64,000 nt of DNA from Nodosilinea sp. LEGE 06152 (GCF_015207525.1 NZ_JADEWR010000014.1:43309-107308), one strand, 5' to 3'; shown: positions 53,058-61,968, numbered from the stretch's first letter. Program-made: numbers and translations. Notes: generated by a model from the sequence alone, not told the origin.

Positions 53058-54020
53058 ATGAAATCCTTGCATACTATTGGCGCGAGTCAACTGCTTGACT
53101 TCAATACCGCTGCACTAAGCGTTCTGACCTACCTCCACGGTCGACTCGGGTTTGACCTGTGGATGATTACCCGCACCGAGGGCAACGACTGGATTGTCTT
53201 GCAGGCCAACGATCAGGGCTATGGGGTAAAAGCAGGGGATGTTTTTAACTGGACCGATTCGTTTTGCTCGCGCATGATCCAGGGCGAAGGGCCCCGCATT
53301 GCCCCCTGCTCTGACGAAGTAGCCGCCTATATCCAAGCGCCCATTGGTCAGCAGGTCAAAATTGGGGCCTACGTAGGCGTTCCCCTCATCAATGAAGACG
53401 GCACTTTATTTGGCACTCTGTGCGCCATCGATCCAGCCCCGCAGCCACCCGCCATTCAGCAAGAATTACCCCTGATTGAGCTACTGGCCCAACTGCTCAG
53501 CCGCATTCTCCATGCCGACACCAAAGCCGCCGAGCAGGCTCGTCTCACCGAACGACTGCAAACGGAAGCCCTCACCGACGGGCTAACCGGGCTTTACAAC
53601 CGCCGCGGTTGGGATCAGCTGCTCGATAGCGAAGAAGAGCGCTGCACCATCTACGGCTATCCAGCCTGCATTATCGTTATCGATATAGATAACCTAAAAA
53701 CCATCAATGACAGCCAGGGCCACGCCGCTGGAGACCACCTCTTGCAGCAGACTGCCGCCGTGCTGCGGCAAATTACCCGCAAGCAGGATATCGTCGCTCG
53801 CATTGGCGGTGACGAGTTTGCCATGCTTTGTGTTGAATGCTCGCTAGACGAAGGCGAGCAGCTGAAAACCCGTCTAGAGCAGGTTCTAGCAGCAAGCCAG
53901 CTACAGGCTTCGGTGGGCATTGCCGGACGCCACCCCAGCCAGGGGCTGCGCTGGGCCTGGGCCAACGCCGATCGCGCCATGTACAGCTTCAAACGCCTTC
54001 GCCAAGCCATATCTCCTTAA
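53058..54020 (+). CDS. GAF-domain diguanylate cyclase
   Basis: 320 residues. A GAF domain occupies about 1-150 (IGAYVGVPLINEDGTLFGTLCAIDP) with no cysteine in the usual bilin-binding position that I can identify. The GGDEF domain (about 165-320) has DGLTGLYNRRGWD, VIDIDNLKTINDSQGHAAGD and an intact active site ARIGGDEFAML. An inhibitory I-site RKQD sits exactly five residues before GGDEF. It should make cyclic-di-GMP from two GTP under control of the GAF ligand, with product inhibition. No phosphodiesterase domain is fused. It stands alone, followed by a tRNA gene. Confidence 0.92.
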   Translation: MKSLHTIGASQLLDFNTAALSVLTYLHGRLGFDLWMITRTEGNDWIVLQANDQGYGVKAGDVFNWTDSFCSRMIQGEGPRIAPCSDEVAAYIQAPIGQQVKIGAYVGVPLINEDGTLFGTLCAIDPAPQPPAIQQELPLIELLAQLLSRILHADTKAAEQARLTERLQTEALTDGLTGLYNRRGWDQLLDSEEERCTIYGYPACIIVIDIDNLKTINDSQGHAAGDHLLQQTAAVLRQITRKQDIVARIGGDEFAMLCVECSLDEGEQLKTRLEQVLAASQLQASVGIAGRHPSQGLRWAWANADRAMYSFKRLRQAISP

Positions 54021-54199
54021 ATTGGTTTGCAGATTGTCCCCGTCGGTTTAGAATAGTCAAGGACCACAGCAATTCAGGGTTGGTCGCCGCAGGCACGTTA
54101 GCCTACAGCTCTTACCCAAAATTGATGGCCCAAAAAAACAAAACTTGGTTTGACAAGGGTTTCTCCTTTATCTATACTAAGGATCGTTGAAAAAACCAG

Positions 54200-54272
54200 G
54201 CCCCCATCGTCTAGAGGCCTAGGACACCTCCCTTTCACGGAGGCGACGGGGATTCGAATTCCCCTGGGGGTA
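54200..54272 (+). tRNA. tRNA-Glu (anticodon UUC)
   Basis: A 73-base cloverleaf: acceptor GCCCCCA/TGGGGGT with discriminator A; D arm CGTCTAGAGGCCTAGGACA region; anticodon stem CCTCC/GGAGG with loop CTTTCAC (anticodon TTC); T arm GGGGATTCGAATTCCCC. CCA is not encoded. In cyanobacteria this tRNA serves both translation and, as glutamyl-tRNA, the first step of haem, chlorophyll and bilin synthesis. Confidence 0.96.
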
Positions 54273-54286
54273 TAGTTAAAACCATT

Positions 54287-54318
54287 TAAAGCCCTGTAGC
54301 GATCGTTACAGGGCTTTA
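54287..54318 (+). terminator. Hairpin after tRNA-Glu
   Basis: A perfect 12-bp stem TAAAGCCCTGTA (54287-54298) and TACAGGGCTTTA (54307-54318) with a loop holding GCGATCG. It lies 14 bases after the tRNA and is followed by a short T-rich stretch (ATGTTTA). Confidence 0.7.
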
Positions 54319-54433
54319 ATGTTTAGGCCTACTGCCTAAGGTGCTAGCGGCTAGGCAGATGACAAGCTCAGGCGCTTCCGGTAGTGTAAGGGTTACCTGG
54401 AGCGTTCGGTGCAGCCCTTTGTAAGGGGAATTT

Positions 54434-54862
54434 ATGGCCTTTATTACCTTGTTAGCAACCGCAGTGGGGATTGTCTCTGCCCTGGGGTTGGTGATAGTGG
54501 GGCTGGTAGAAGCCCCCTGGCAGGTGCTGTTGCTGGGCCTGCTGGCGGCTCTTTACGCGTTACAGCGGCAGATCCAGGCCAGTGAACTGGTAGCCCAAGC
54601 CAGCGATATTGTCCCGCCCGAAGCGATCGCTGCCGATGCACCCCTAGATAAGCCAAACCCGGCAGGAACTGCTGAGTCAACTCCAGGCGAAGAGGCTGAG
54701 GCGGCTGTAGAAGCAGGTGATGCTGGCTACGAGCTAACCTATCGAGGCATTCGCTACCGATCGTCTCACCCTTCCCCAGGTGCTTCTGCTACCGCTAAAC
54801 CTGAGGGCGATGCCGCTGAGACGACAGAAGGTATTTATCGTGGGCAGCGATGGCAGCGGTAG
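54434..54862 (+). CDS. DUF4278 domain membrane-anchored protein
   Basis: 142 residues. Two hydrophobic segments at the N-terminus (FITLLATAVGIVSALGLVIVGLV and WQVLLLGLLAALYAL) probably anchor it. An Ala/Glu-rich linker leads to YELTYRGIRYRSS and a final GIYRGQRWQR, the YRGxxY motif of the cyanobacterial DUF4278 family. The function of that family is unknown. AAGGGG just upstream of the ATG is a plausible ribosome binding site. Confidence 0.8.
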   Translation: MAFITLLATAVGIVSALGLVIVGLVEAPWQVLLLGLLAALYALQRQIQASELVAQASDIVPPEAIAADAPLDKPNPAGTAESTPGEEAEAAVEAGDAGYELTYRGIRYRSSHPSPGASATAKPEGDAAETTEGIYRGQRWQR

Positions 54863-54897
54863 ATTTCGCCTGACCAGTACTGGCTTAGGCACCCAGG

Positions 54898-55320
54898 CTA
54901 CTTAGAGTGGGCAAAAATGCTCTCGTCTTGGGCAAAGGCCTTAAACTCCAAAGCATTACCGCTGGGGTCAGTGATAAAGAGGGTAGCCTGTTCTCCCACC
55001 TGGCCCACAAAGCGCTGGTAGGGCTCAATGAGAAACTTTACCTGGGCCTGGCGCAGGCGATCGGCCAGGGTATGCCATTCCGTTGGGGTGAGAATAACTC
55101 CCCAATGGCTAACCGGAACCCCGTGTCCATCGACAGCGTTAGTGGGTACAACCGAACGGGCTTCATCCACTAAATGGGCCGTTATCTGATGACCAAACAG
55201 GTTAAAGTCAATCCAGCGATCGGAGGTACGCCCCACAGAGCAGCCCAGAACTGTTTCGTAGAAGTGACGGGTGCTAGACAGGTCGTACACTGGAAACGCC
55301 ACATGAAAGGGACGAAGCAT
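54898..55320 (-). CDS. VOC (glyoxalase/dioxygenase fold) family protein
   Basis: 140 residues of the vicinal oxygen chelate fold: PFHVAFPVYDLSSTRHFYETVLGC in the first beta-alpha-beta unit, HWGVILTPTEWHTLADRL and TLFITDPSGNALEFKAF in the second, with metal ligands His and Glu in the usual places. The reaction is unknown; the family includes glyoxalases, dioxygenases and resistance proteins. GAGGA on the minus strand lies at a good distance from the ATG at 55318-55320 and only one base from the ATG at 55324-55326, so I chose the former. It is divergent from nagA, with the two 5' ends almost touching. Confidence 0.85.
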   Translation of the reverse strand: MLRPFHVAFPVYDLSSTRHFYETVLGCSVGRTSDRWIDFNLFGHQITAHLVDEARSVVPTNAVDGHGVPVSHWGVILTPTEWHTLADRLRQAQVKFLIEPYQRFVGQVGEQATLFITDPSGNALEFKAFAQDESIFAHSK

Positions 55321-55324
55321 CACC

Positions 55325-56578
55325 ATGTCCTCTAGGGTTACAACGGATGGGGTTACAACAAATGGGGTTACGCCAGAGCTAAACACCAGGGTTAGCCCTG
55401 CCACGGAGGCCCGCTATGCCCTTACCAACTGTACCCTCTATACCGGGCGTCAAGTTCTGGAAAACCATGCCCTCGTAGTAGAGGGGGCCAAAATTGTTGA
55501 CCTGGTACCTGTCGCCCAACTGGCTCCAGAGTTGCCCCGGCTAGACGGTCGAGGTTGCGCGGTAGCGCCCGGATTTATCGATCTCCAACTCAACGGCTGT
55601 GGCGGTGTCATGTTTAATGATGCCATTACCGCTGACACCCTCGATACCATGCACCGTACCAATCTTCAAAGCGGTACGACCAGCTTTTTGCCTACGCTAA
55701 TTACCACCTCCGATGCGGCGATGAAGGCTGCGATCGCGATCGTGACTGAGTACCGCCGTCGCCACCCCCAGCGGGTTCTAGGGCTGCACTTAGAAGGTCC
55801 TTATCTCAACCCAAACCGCAGCGGCATTCACAACAAAACCTATGTCCGCCCGGCCGATGGGGAGATGGTTAACTGCCTGGTCGAAGCGGGGCCAGAGGTG
55901 GTTAAGCTAGTCACGCTAGCGCCTGAGATGGTGCCCCCCGAGCACATTCAACAGCTAGCTCAGGCGGGCATTTTGGTCGCGGCTGGGCACACAGACGCTA
56001 GCTTTGAAGCCGCTTTGGCTGGCTTTGAGGCAGGCATTGGCATGGTGACGCATTTGTTTAATGCCATGTCGGCCTGGCAGGGGCGCAGCCCAGGGCTGGT
56101 AGGGGCCGTCTTTAGCCGTCCCGATATCTATGCGGGCATTATTGTGGATGGCCATCACGTTCACTACGGGTCGGTTGGCTTGGCCAAGACCATTAAGCAA
56201 GACCGTCTGGTGCTGGTCAGCGACGCCACACCGCCAGTAGGCACGACTCTAGAGTCGTTTGTGATTGGTGGCCAGCGGGTGTTTTATCGCAACGGCAAGT
56301 GTATATCGGCCGACGGCACCCTGGGAGGGGCGGCGCTAACGCTGATCGAAGCGGTGGGCAACTGCGTGAACCAGGTGGGCATTCCCCTCGCCGAAGCCCT
56401 GCGGATGGCGACTCTGTATCCGGCACGGGCAATTGGGTTAGAGGACCGCCTTGGGCTGCTGGCGGCCGGGTATTGGGCTAATCTAACGCTCTTCGACCCG
56501 GCTACTTTTGAAGTTAAAGGCTGCATTGACCAGGGCAAGCTGGCCTGGGCCAGCGCTGACGTTCAGCCGTGTTGCTAA
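55325..56578 (+). CDS. nagA: N-acetylglucosamine-6-phosphate deacetylase
   Basis: 417 residues of the amidohydrolase superfamily. It includes VAPGFIDLQLNGCGGVMFND, LGLHLEGPYLNP, AAGHTDASFE, TKLFNAMS-like VTHLFNAMSAW, GIIVDGHHVHYG and LVLVSDATPP with the catalytic Asp. It deacetylates GlcNAc-6-phosphate to glucosamine-6-phosphate in amino-sugar recycling from peptidoglycan or imported GlcNAc. The first 28 residues (VTTDGVTTNGVTPEL) come from a 15-bp tandem repeat and are unlike the family, so the true start could be later. The frame's only nearby ATG is the one given. Confidence 0.93.
   Translation: MSSRVTTDGVTTNGVTPELNTRVSPATEARYALTNCTLYTGRQVLENHALVVEGAKIVDLVPVAQLAPELPRLDGRGCAVAPGFIDLQLNGCGGVMFNDAITADTLDTMHRTNLQSGTTSFLPTLITTSDAAMKAAIAIVTEYRRRHPQRVLGLHLEGPYLNPNRSGIHNKTYVRPADGEMVNCLVEAGPEVVKLVTLAPEMVPPEHIQQLAQAGILVAAGHTDASFEAALAGFEAGIGMVTHLFNAMSAWQGRSPGLVGAVFSRPDIYAGIIVDGHHVHYGSVGLAKTIKQDRLVLVSDATPPVGTTLESFVIGGQRVFYRNGKCISADGTLGGAALTLIEAVGNCVNQVGIPLAEALRMATLYPARAIGLEDRLGLLAAGYWANLTLFDPATFEVKGCIDQGKLAWASADVQPCC
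55336..55365 (+). repeat. 15-bp tandem repeat at the 5' end of nagA
   Basis: GGTTACAACGGATGG (55336-55350) and GGTTACAACAAATGG (55351-55365) are followed by a partial third copy GGTTACGCC. The unit encodes VTTDG/VTTNG in the nagA frame. Confidence 0.8.
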
Positions 56579-56871
56579 AGTCGGGGGCGGGGCAGTCCGG
56601 CAACCCGCTGCTGAAGCAGTTGGGCCGCCATCATCTGGCTGCGGAGGCTAATCCAGAGGCTGCACTGTTCTTCAGCGACCGATACCAGCGCCCCGGCCCG
56701 CTGCTCTGAGAACTTGCAGGCTAAATGGTACAAACGGGTGCGTTTGTTTGCTTCAACGGTTAAAGCTCGGTAGTACAGCTCATTGGAGTGGTGAGTGCCA
56801 TCCTGCAAAGCGCCATTGAACCAAAATTTAAACACCTGAACTCGATTTTCGGGCAAAACCTTGGGCAGCAT
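56575..56871 (-). CDS. Small conserved-looking hypothetical protein
   Basis: 98 residues (MLPKVLPENRVQVFKFWFNGALQDG at the start). Mixed charge and aromatic content, a cysteine pair at positions about 51 and 67, and a plausible GAGAG ribosome binding site suggest a real gene. No domain is recognised. Its last four bases overlap the end of convergent nagA. I have an impression that similar short proteins occur in other cyanobacteria, but cannot verify it. Confidence 0.65.
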   Translation of the reverse strand: MLPKVLPENRVQVFKFWFNGALQDGTHHSNELYYRALTVEANKRTRLYHLACKFSEQRAGALVSVAEEQCSLWISLRSQMMAAQLLQQRVAGLPRPRL

Positions 56872-56995
56872 GAAGGCTCTCTCTTAACCTAGTTTCAGCA
56901 TACCCAGCTGATTTAGCAAATGCTGATGCCAGAGCAGATATAGTAATTGTTGGGTCAAAAATAACCGCCCTAAACACAGGTAATTTTAAGTTCGG

Positions 56996-57385
56996 TTAGT
57001 GGCAGATGCTGCGGGCAAAGGCAGACTCTACCAGCGATCGCAAAATGTCCATGCTGAGGGGTTGCACCAGCAGACCGTCTACCCCCGGTGTCTCTTCGCT
57101 GTAGTTCCACTGGGGACTGGCCGAATCGGTGAGAGCCACGATCGTCATGTCGGGCGAGTGGCTGTACCGCCGCAGCTGATTAACTAACGGCTGTGACCAG
57201 GCCTGGAAATTGTTACCCACCAAAATAACCAGGCAGGGAGGCCCTTGGCTAACCCGAGTTACCGCTTGCTCGGTAGAGCTGGCTACAAACACAGGGTATT
57301 GCAGGTTAGTTACCAGGGTATGAGCATCGTCATGGTGACAACGCTCTGGATCGAGCACAAGGATATAGCCTTGGGTCAAAGTCAT
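56996..57385 (-). CDS. Degenerate receiver-like (pseudo-response-regulator) protein
   Basis: 129 residues, the length of one receiver domain and nothing else. The beta-strand pattern fits a CheY fold (YILVLDPERC, PCLVILVGNNF, MTIVALTDSAS, VDGLLVQPLSMDILRSLV). The residue where the phosphoacceptor Asp should be (VILD in normal receivers) is Val, and the conserved Lys-Pro pair reads Gln-Pro. It therefore probably cannot be phosphorylated, and could act as a phosphorylation-independent binding partner. It is divergent from the full response regulator that follows. Confidence 0.7.
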   Translation of the reverse strand: MTLTQGYILVLDPERCHHDDAHTLVTNLQYPVFVASSTEQAVTRVSQGPPCLVILVGNNFQAWSQPLVNQLRRYSHSPDMTIVALTDSASPQWNYSEETPGVDGLLVQPLSMDILRSLVESAFARSICH

Positions 57386-57763
57386 GATTAAAAACGACGC
57401 AGTTGACCTCCATATTACCTAGGTCAAAAATTGTCTTTAGCCCCTGTATTACTGCTCTTTTGGCCTATATATTGGGGTTTCAAGGGTATTTTAGTGAATT
57501 GCCCAAAACTTGTTCTTTTGTTTTTTTTAGCCTCTCTAAAGGCTTTCCAAAGCCGCTTCCTTTCGAAAATCAAACTATATTTAAGTTATGCAAATTATTG
57601 ATCTATAAATAGATAGTTGACTGCCACTAGTAACGTTTTGTCCCCACGATATAACTCTTGGGGCCCGCAGCCGACCTCAGAGTTGGGTAACCCTAGCTAC
57701 AAAACCCCCTGAAGGGCTTTGCTATGTTTAGCAAATAAAAATTGCCGTTTATGACGAAATCCA
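57386..57763. other. AT-rich divergent region between two regulator genes
   Basis: 378 bases, AT-rich at 57440-57620. A small inverted repeat TTTGCTATGTTTAGCAAA occurs about 30 bases before the response-regulator start. A 69-codon open frame at 57403-57612 has no protein-like character. Promoters of both genes must be here. Confidence 0.45.
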
Positions 57764-58513
57764 GTGGGCTCTGTATCTGTACAGATTATTGAGGGAAACC
57801 CCCATTTGCGATCGCTCCTAGGCTGGCATCTTCAGCAAGCTGGCTACCGGGTTTTTCAGTCGTCAGATATAGTTCGCACCCGTGATGTCTTTCAGAGTCG
57901 CCAGCCCGACTTGGTGATTTTAGATTCGCAGCTGCCGGACGGGGATGGGGTAGAGCTGTGCAAGTGGCTCCACAGTCAGGGGCAGCCGCTGATCATGATC
58001 CTGTCTGCCTGCAGTACCGAAACCGACATTGTGACTGGGCTACGGGCCGGGGCCGACGACTACCTCACCAAACCCTTCGGTATGCAGGAGTTTTTGGCCC
58101 GGGTGGAGGCTTTAACCCGTCGAGTGCGGCTGATGAGCGCTCCTGCATCACTGACCTACGGCGATTTAAACATTGATTTGGTGCAGCGGCGGGTCAACTT
58201 TCGCGGCGACTATATCGATCTCACTCCCCAAGAATTTAGCCTGTTGTACGTGCTGACCCAGGCGGCGGGTGCGCCCCTTAGCCGCACCGACCTCCTGCGC
58301 CGCGCCTGGCCCGATGCGATCGACAATCCCAGAACCGTTGACACCCACATTCTTTCCCTACGCAAAAAAATTGAGGTCGATCCAAGACAGCCCAACATCA
58401 TTCAAACGGTGCGCAATGTAGGCTATCGCTTCAACGTCGAGCGTGCCTCTGCTGAGTCTAACGGCCATAGCCCGCGGGTGAGCCCCAGTTTGGCTTCCTC
58501 CTCACTGATCTAG
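57764..58513 (+). CDS. OmpR/PhoB-family response regulator
   Basis: 249 residues from a GTG start; a stop codon lies in frame just upstream and no in-frame ATG is near. The receiver domain (about 5-118) has VQIIEGN, phosphoacceptor Asp in LVILDSQLPDGDG, and DDYLTKPF. The winged-helix DNA-binding domain (about 135-230) has LTPQEFSLLYVL, TVDTHILSLRKKIE and IIQTVRNVGYRF. The first acidic pair that holds Mg2+ is weak (Glu at IIEG). No sensor kinase is adjacent, so its signal is unknown. It resembles the orphan RpaB/NblR group only in general build. Confidence 0.88.
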   Translation: MGSVSVQIIEGNPHLRSLLGWHLQQAGYRVFQSSDIVRTRDVFQSRQPDLVILDSQLPDGDGVELCKWLHSQGQPLIMILSACSTETDIVTGLRAGADDYLTKPFGMQEFLARVEALTRRVRLMSAPASLTYGDLNIDLVQRRVNFRGDYIDLTPQEFSLLYVLTQAAGAPLSRTDLLRRAWPDAIDNPRTVDTHILSLRKKIEVDPRQPNIIQTVRNVGYRFNVERASAESNGHSPRVSPSLASSSLI

Positions 58514-58718
58514 TTTCACCCCTGAGCCACTTTTACTAAGTCAACAGTAGTTCTCAAGGCGGCACCAGCGCTTAGCTTAGAGCCTAGACAGATTTGTGGC
58601 GGCTGGAGTTGCGCCTGGCTTCTAACTGCCGCAGGCGGAGTGTTGCCAGAGCCAATAGCGAGTTTTGGTGAATTGAACTATAATTCGAATTGCACTAGTC
58701 TTCGGCCTGTCTACTATC

Positions 58719-59678
58719 GTGTTCACCACCCTAACGCCTGCTGCCACGCTGCCAACTTACGACCTGGTTGAAGCCATTGAGACCCTCAAGCGCGAGCTCA
58801 ATGCGGTTATTTTGGCCCACTATTACCAGGAATCTGACATTCAAGATGTCGCCGACTACATTGGCGATTCGCTGGGGCTGTCTCGGCAAGCCGCTGCTAC
58901 CAGCGCCGACGTGATCGTCTTTGCGGGAGTGCACTTTATGGCCGAAACCGCTAAGATTCTCAACCCCGAGAAGCAGGTGCTGCTGCCCGACCTCGATGCA
59001 GGCTGTTCTCTAGCCGATAGCTGCCCCCCCGATGCCTTTGCGGCCTTCAAGGCCGCCCATCCCGACCACCTGGTAATTTCTTACATCAACTGCACGGCGG
59101 CGATTAAGGCCATGAGCGACATTATTTGCACCAGCTCCAACGCAGTTAGCATCGTACAGCAGCTACCCGCCGACCAAAAAATCATCTTCGCCCCCGATCG
59201 CAACCTGGGCCGCTACGTGATGCAGCAAACGGGTCGAGATATGGTGCTGTGGCAGGGCAGCTGCATGGTTCACGAAACCTTTTCTGAGAAGAAGCTGGTG
59301 CAGCTGCAAAGCGCCCACCCAGAGGCAGATGTCATTGCCCACCCAGAGTGTGAAGAAGCGGTGCTGCGCCATGCCCACTTTATTGGCTCGACCACAGCAC
59401 TGCTTAAGCACGCTCAGCAAAGCGCAAAATCTGAGTTTATTGTCGTTACAGAATCTGGCATCATTCACCAGATGCAAAAACAGGCTCCAGACAAGGCGTT
59501 TATTCCTGCCCCGCCAGCGGCGACTTGCGCCTGCAATGAATGCCCTCACATGCGGCTCAACACGCTTGAGAAGCTTTACCTAGCTATGAAAAATCGCCAG
59601 CCTGAAATCATCCTTAGCCCCGAGCTACAGCAGCAGGCTCTCAAACCCATTCAGCGCATGCTGGAGATGAGTGCTTGA
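58719..59678 (+). CDS. nadA: Quinolinate synthase
   Basis: 319 residues starting at GTG 58719. NadA condenses iminoaspartate with dihydroxyacetone phosphate to quinolinate for NAD synthesis and needs a [4Fe-4S] cluster held by three cysteines; candidates here are in [18 protein letters not shown] and CACNECPHM. Other family pieces: [44 protein letters not shown] and [12 protein letters not shown]. Length is typical. It converges with the TerB-like gene, four bases apart. NadB and NadC are not in the window. Confidence 0.95.
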   Translation: MFTTLTPAATLPTYDLVEAIETLKRELNAVILAHYYQESDIQDVADYIGDSLGLSRQAAATSADVIVFAGVHFMAETAKILNPEKQVLLPDLDAGCSLADSCPPDAFAAFKAAHPDHLVISYINCTAAIKAMSDIICTSSNAVSIVQQLPADQKIIFAPDRNLGRYVMQQTGRDMVLWQGSCMVHETFSEKKLVQLQSAHPEADVIAHPECEEAVLRHAHFIGSTTALLKHAQQSAKSEFIVVTESGIIHQMQKQAPDKAFIPAPPAATCACNECPHMRLNTLEKLYLAMKNRQPEIILSPELQQQALKPIQRMLEMSA

Positions 59679-59682
59679 CAGC

Positions 59683-60171
59683 CTAATGCTCATCCACGAA
59701 GGTCTTGAGTTCTGCCGTCAATTGCTCGATCAGGTTGTTGTTGTCGGCAGCGGGCTGGCCACTTTCCTGCTCTACCCGCTCTACCACATCGTCAGGCAGA
59801 TTGAGCAACGACACCAGACGGCTGTAGGCATCTGCCTCTTCTGCGTTGATGGGGTCTTCACCGGGGGTGCGGGCACTGGAGCTAATCACCTGGTGGCCGA
59901 GCTTGAGCACTAGCTCTCGCTCATCAACACTCGTCAGCTTGGGCACTAGCTCTTCGAGAGGCAGGTTTTGCATTAAGTAGTCGCGCAGCTCGTCGCGCAA
60001 AGCGGCCTGTTGACCAGGATTACTGGCAAACAGGTGGCTAAACTGGTCTAGCATCACGCCGACTTCTTCATCGGCGAGGTGGCCGTCGCTCCAGGCCATA
60101 GTAGAGACAATGCGCAGCAGAGTCATCTGGCTGGGGCTAATGGACGGAGGAGAAGGAGGTTGTAGTGGCAT
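59683..60171 (-). CDS. TerB-family tellurite resistance-like protein
   Basis: 162 residues, mostly helical. MTLLRIVSTMAWSDGHLADEEVGVMLDQFSHLF matches the TerB helical bundle, with DG and EE residues that may bind metal. The second half is acidic (DPINAEEADAYSRLVSLLNLPDDVVERVEQES). The TerB family is linked to tellurite and general stress responses, but its reaction is unknown. It lies about 120 bases downstream of the CRP-like gene on the same strand. Confidence 0.8.
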   Translation of the reverse strand: MPLQPPSPPSISPSQMTLLRIVSTMAWSDGHLADEEVGVMLDQFSHLFASNPGQQAALRDELRDYLMQNLPLEELVPKLTSVDERELVLKLGHQVISSSARTPGEDPINAEEADAYSRLVSLLNLPDDVVERVEQESGQPAADNNNLIEQLTAELKTFVDEH

Positions 60172-60288
60172 AGCAGTCTCCGGGGTAGTGAACTACGTCG
60201 GGTAGCTGATGACAACCTACCACGCAGAACCGGAGGGGTCGGGTAACTTTAGCAATCTCTACAAATTCAGAGAAGCTTGGGAAACGTC

Positions 60289-60981
60289 TCACAGCCGCCC
60301 GGCCAGGTGCGCCAGCTGACGGGTATTTTTAAGCCGCAGCACCGATCGCGCCGTATCCTCCACAATCCAGCCCTTTTCGGCTAGCTTACCCATAATCTTT
60401 TCGGCTTCGTCGGGGGTAATATCGGCTAGGTCGGCCAGGTCTTTTCGAGGAATATTGAATAGTTCAACCCCATCCTCCACAGGTTCGCCGTAGGCCGTTT
60501 GAATAGCCGTCAGGGTATTGGCCAACTTGACAGCGGGAGGCTGGTGACGCAGCTGAAATCGCAGGTTGGTCTGGCGCAGTCGCTGCACCATTAGCTGCAG
60601 CAGTCGGTGGTGCAGCTGAGGATCTTTAAACAGGGTTTGAATAAACCGCTGAGCCGATATACTCATGAGCTTAACAGCGGTCATCGCCACCACGTCAGTG
60701 GAGCGAGGAGATTCGTCTAGAATGGCCATCTCGCCAAAGAAGTCGCCTTTGCCCAGTACCGCTAGGGTGATAGAGCTATCTTCGGCATGGCGGCGCACTT
60801 TTACCCAACCAGCCTCAATAAAGTAAACCGCATTGCCCCAGGCATCTTCCATCACCACCGCTCGATCGGCGGGGTAGTCGTGGTGGGTAGCCACAGATAG
60901 GAGCCAATCAACGGTTTCGGGACTAGCAGCCTGAAATAAGGGATACAGTTCGCTCAGCGTGTCGGCTTGCATAAAAGGCAT
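60289..60981 (-). CDS. CRP/FNR-family transcription regulator
   Basis: 230 residues. The cyclic-nucleotide-binding domain (about 1-120) has GDFFGEMAILDESPRSTDVVAMT; the Arg-Ser of PRST matches the phosphate-contacting pair of cAMP receptors, so cAMP binding is plausible. A dimer helix and a C-terminal helix-turn-helix domain (IPRKDLADLADITPDEAEKIMGKLAEKGW) follow. In build it resembles the cyanobacterial cAMP receptor SyCRP1. Alternative start: ATG nine bases downstream. Confidence 0.88.
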   Translation of the reverse strand: MPFMQADTLSELYPLFQAASPETVDWLLSVATHHDYPADRAVVMEDAWGNAVYFIEAGWVKVRRHAEDSSITLAVLGKGDFFGEMAILDESPRSTDVVAMTAVKLMSISAQRFIQTLFKDPQLHHRLLQLMVQRLRQTNLRFQLRHQPPAVKLANTLTAIQTAYGEPVEDGVELFNIPRKDLADLADITPDEAEKIMGKLAEKGWIVEDTARSVLRLKNTRQLAHLAGRL

Positions 60982-61071
60982 AGTGAAAGGGTGACGCTCA
61001 GGGCTGGTGGAGCCAGACTAGCGATGACAAGGTACCCTCCCATGGTACCCAGAAACCTAGGGCAGACCGAA

Positions 61072-61968
61072 TCAGCCGCCCTCTCCCGGCAGGCCGATTG
61101 CAGCCGCGATCTCGCTTAGGGGCGACAGCAGTGCCTCCACATAGCTGGGCCAGCCTACGACAATGGGCTGCTGGTGAATCAGCGTTTGGGGAGCCACATG
61201 GGGTTCTGTAAACCGTATGGGCCGCCCTGCTAGATCGCAGCACACCAATCCGGCCGCCTGCGCCAAGGCCAGGGGGCCAGTGGTATCCCACAGTTTGACC
61301 CGTCCGTTGAGGTAAATGTAAATGCCTGCCTGACCCGTAATGACTGCCAATACCTTAAGGCCAAAGCTACCCAGCGAGAGAAACTCGACCTTGGGGAAGC
61401 GCTGGGCGATCGCTGGGCCAAACCGCCGCTCATCCTTATCGCCAATTACCACGGCCCAGGCTCGGTCGGGGTCGAAGGCAGGCTGCTTAGGAATCAACGG
61501 GGTCGAATGACCGCCATTTGTCTGCTCAAACAAGCCCCAGCCAGGGCCACCCCAAACCAAATGCTGCCTGACTGGGGCATAGATCCAGCCCGCTTGGGGC
61601 AATCCCCCCACCACTCTCCCCACCATCACAGCGTAGTGGTCTCCGCCCTGAATAAAGTCATCGGTACCGTCGATAGGGTCGACAAACCACAGGGGGCGAT
61701 CGCTGCCTGGCCCTGCTTGACTATCACTCTGCCGAAACTGCTCAGCGGTGGCCCGGTTTTCTTCTGTAATAATGCCGTCCGTTGGAAAGAGCGCCTGCAT
61801 ACCGACCAGCAGCTTTTGGTCTAGCAGTTGATCAACGGTAGTAACGTAGTCGTCAACGCCCTTCTCAAACACTTGAAACGACTGTTGAGACTGCTGGCTA
61901 GCATAGTCGCCACAGGCAATCAGCAGCTGATGCAGAGCCGACAAATCAGACGGACTGATGGGAGACAT
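61072..61968 (-). CDS. Inositol monophosphatase-family phosphatase (CysQ-like)
   Basis: 298 residues. The metal-binding motifs of the family are present: ITEEN and WFVDPIDGTDDFIQGG in the first half, LWDTTGPLALAQAAG in the second. Family members hydrolyse 3'-phosphoadenosine 5'-phosphate, inositol phosphate or fructose/sedoheptulose bisphosphate. CysQ-type activity is likeliest from overall build. Interesting in this window because the olefin synthase sulfotransferase uses PAPS and releases PAP, the substrate of CysQ; the link is inference only. Confidence 0.82.
   Translation of the reverse strand: MSPISPSDLSALHQLLIACGDYASQQSQQSFQVFEKGVDDYVTTVDQLLDQKLLVGMQALFPTDGIITEENRATAEQFRQSDSQAGPGSDRPLWFVDPIDGTDDFIQGGDHYAVMVGRVVGGLPQAGWIYAPVRQHLVWGGPGWGLFEQTNGGHSTPLIPKQPAFDPDRAWAVVIGDKDERRFGPAIAQRFPKVEFLSLGSFGLKVLAVITGQAGIYIYLNGRVKLWDTTGPLALAQAAGLVCCDLAGRPIRFTEPHVAPQTLIHQQPIVVGWPSYVEALLSPLSEIAAAIGLPGEGG

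Noticed and set aside
54125..54190. 21-residue open frame MAQKNKTWFDKGFSF.. just before tRNA-Glu
   Set aside because: No ribosome binding site, no recognised homology, and it is within the spacer of a tRNA gene; chance is the simpler explanation.
57403..57612. 69-codon frame in the AT-rich spacer
   Set aside because: No start signal and no protein-like pattern; AT-rich promoter DNA explains it.
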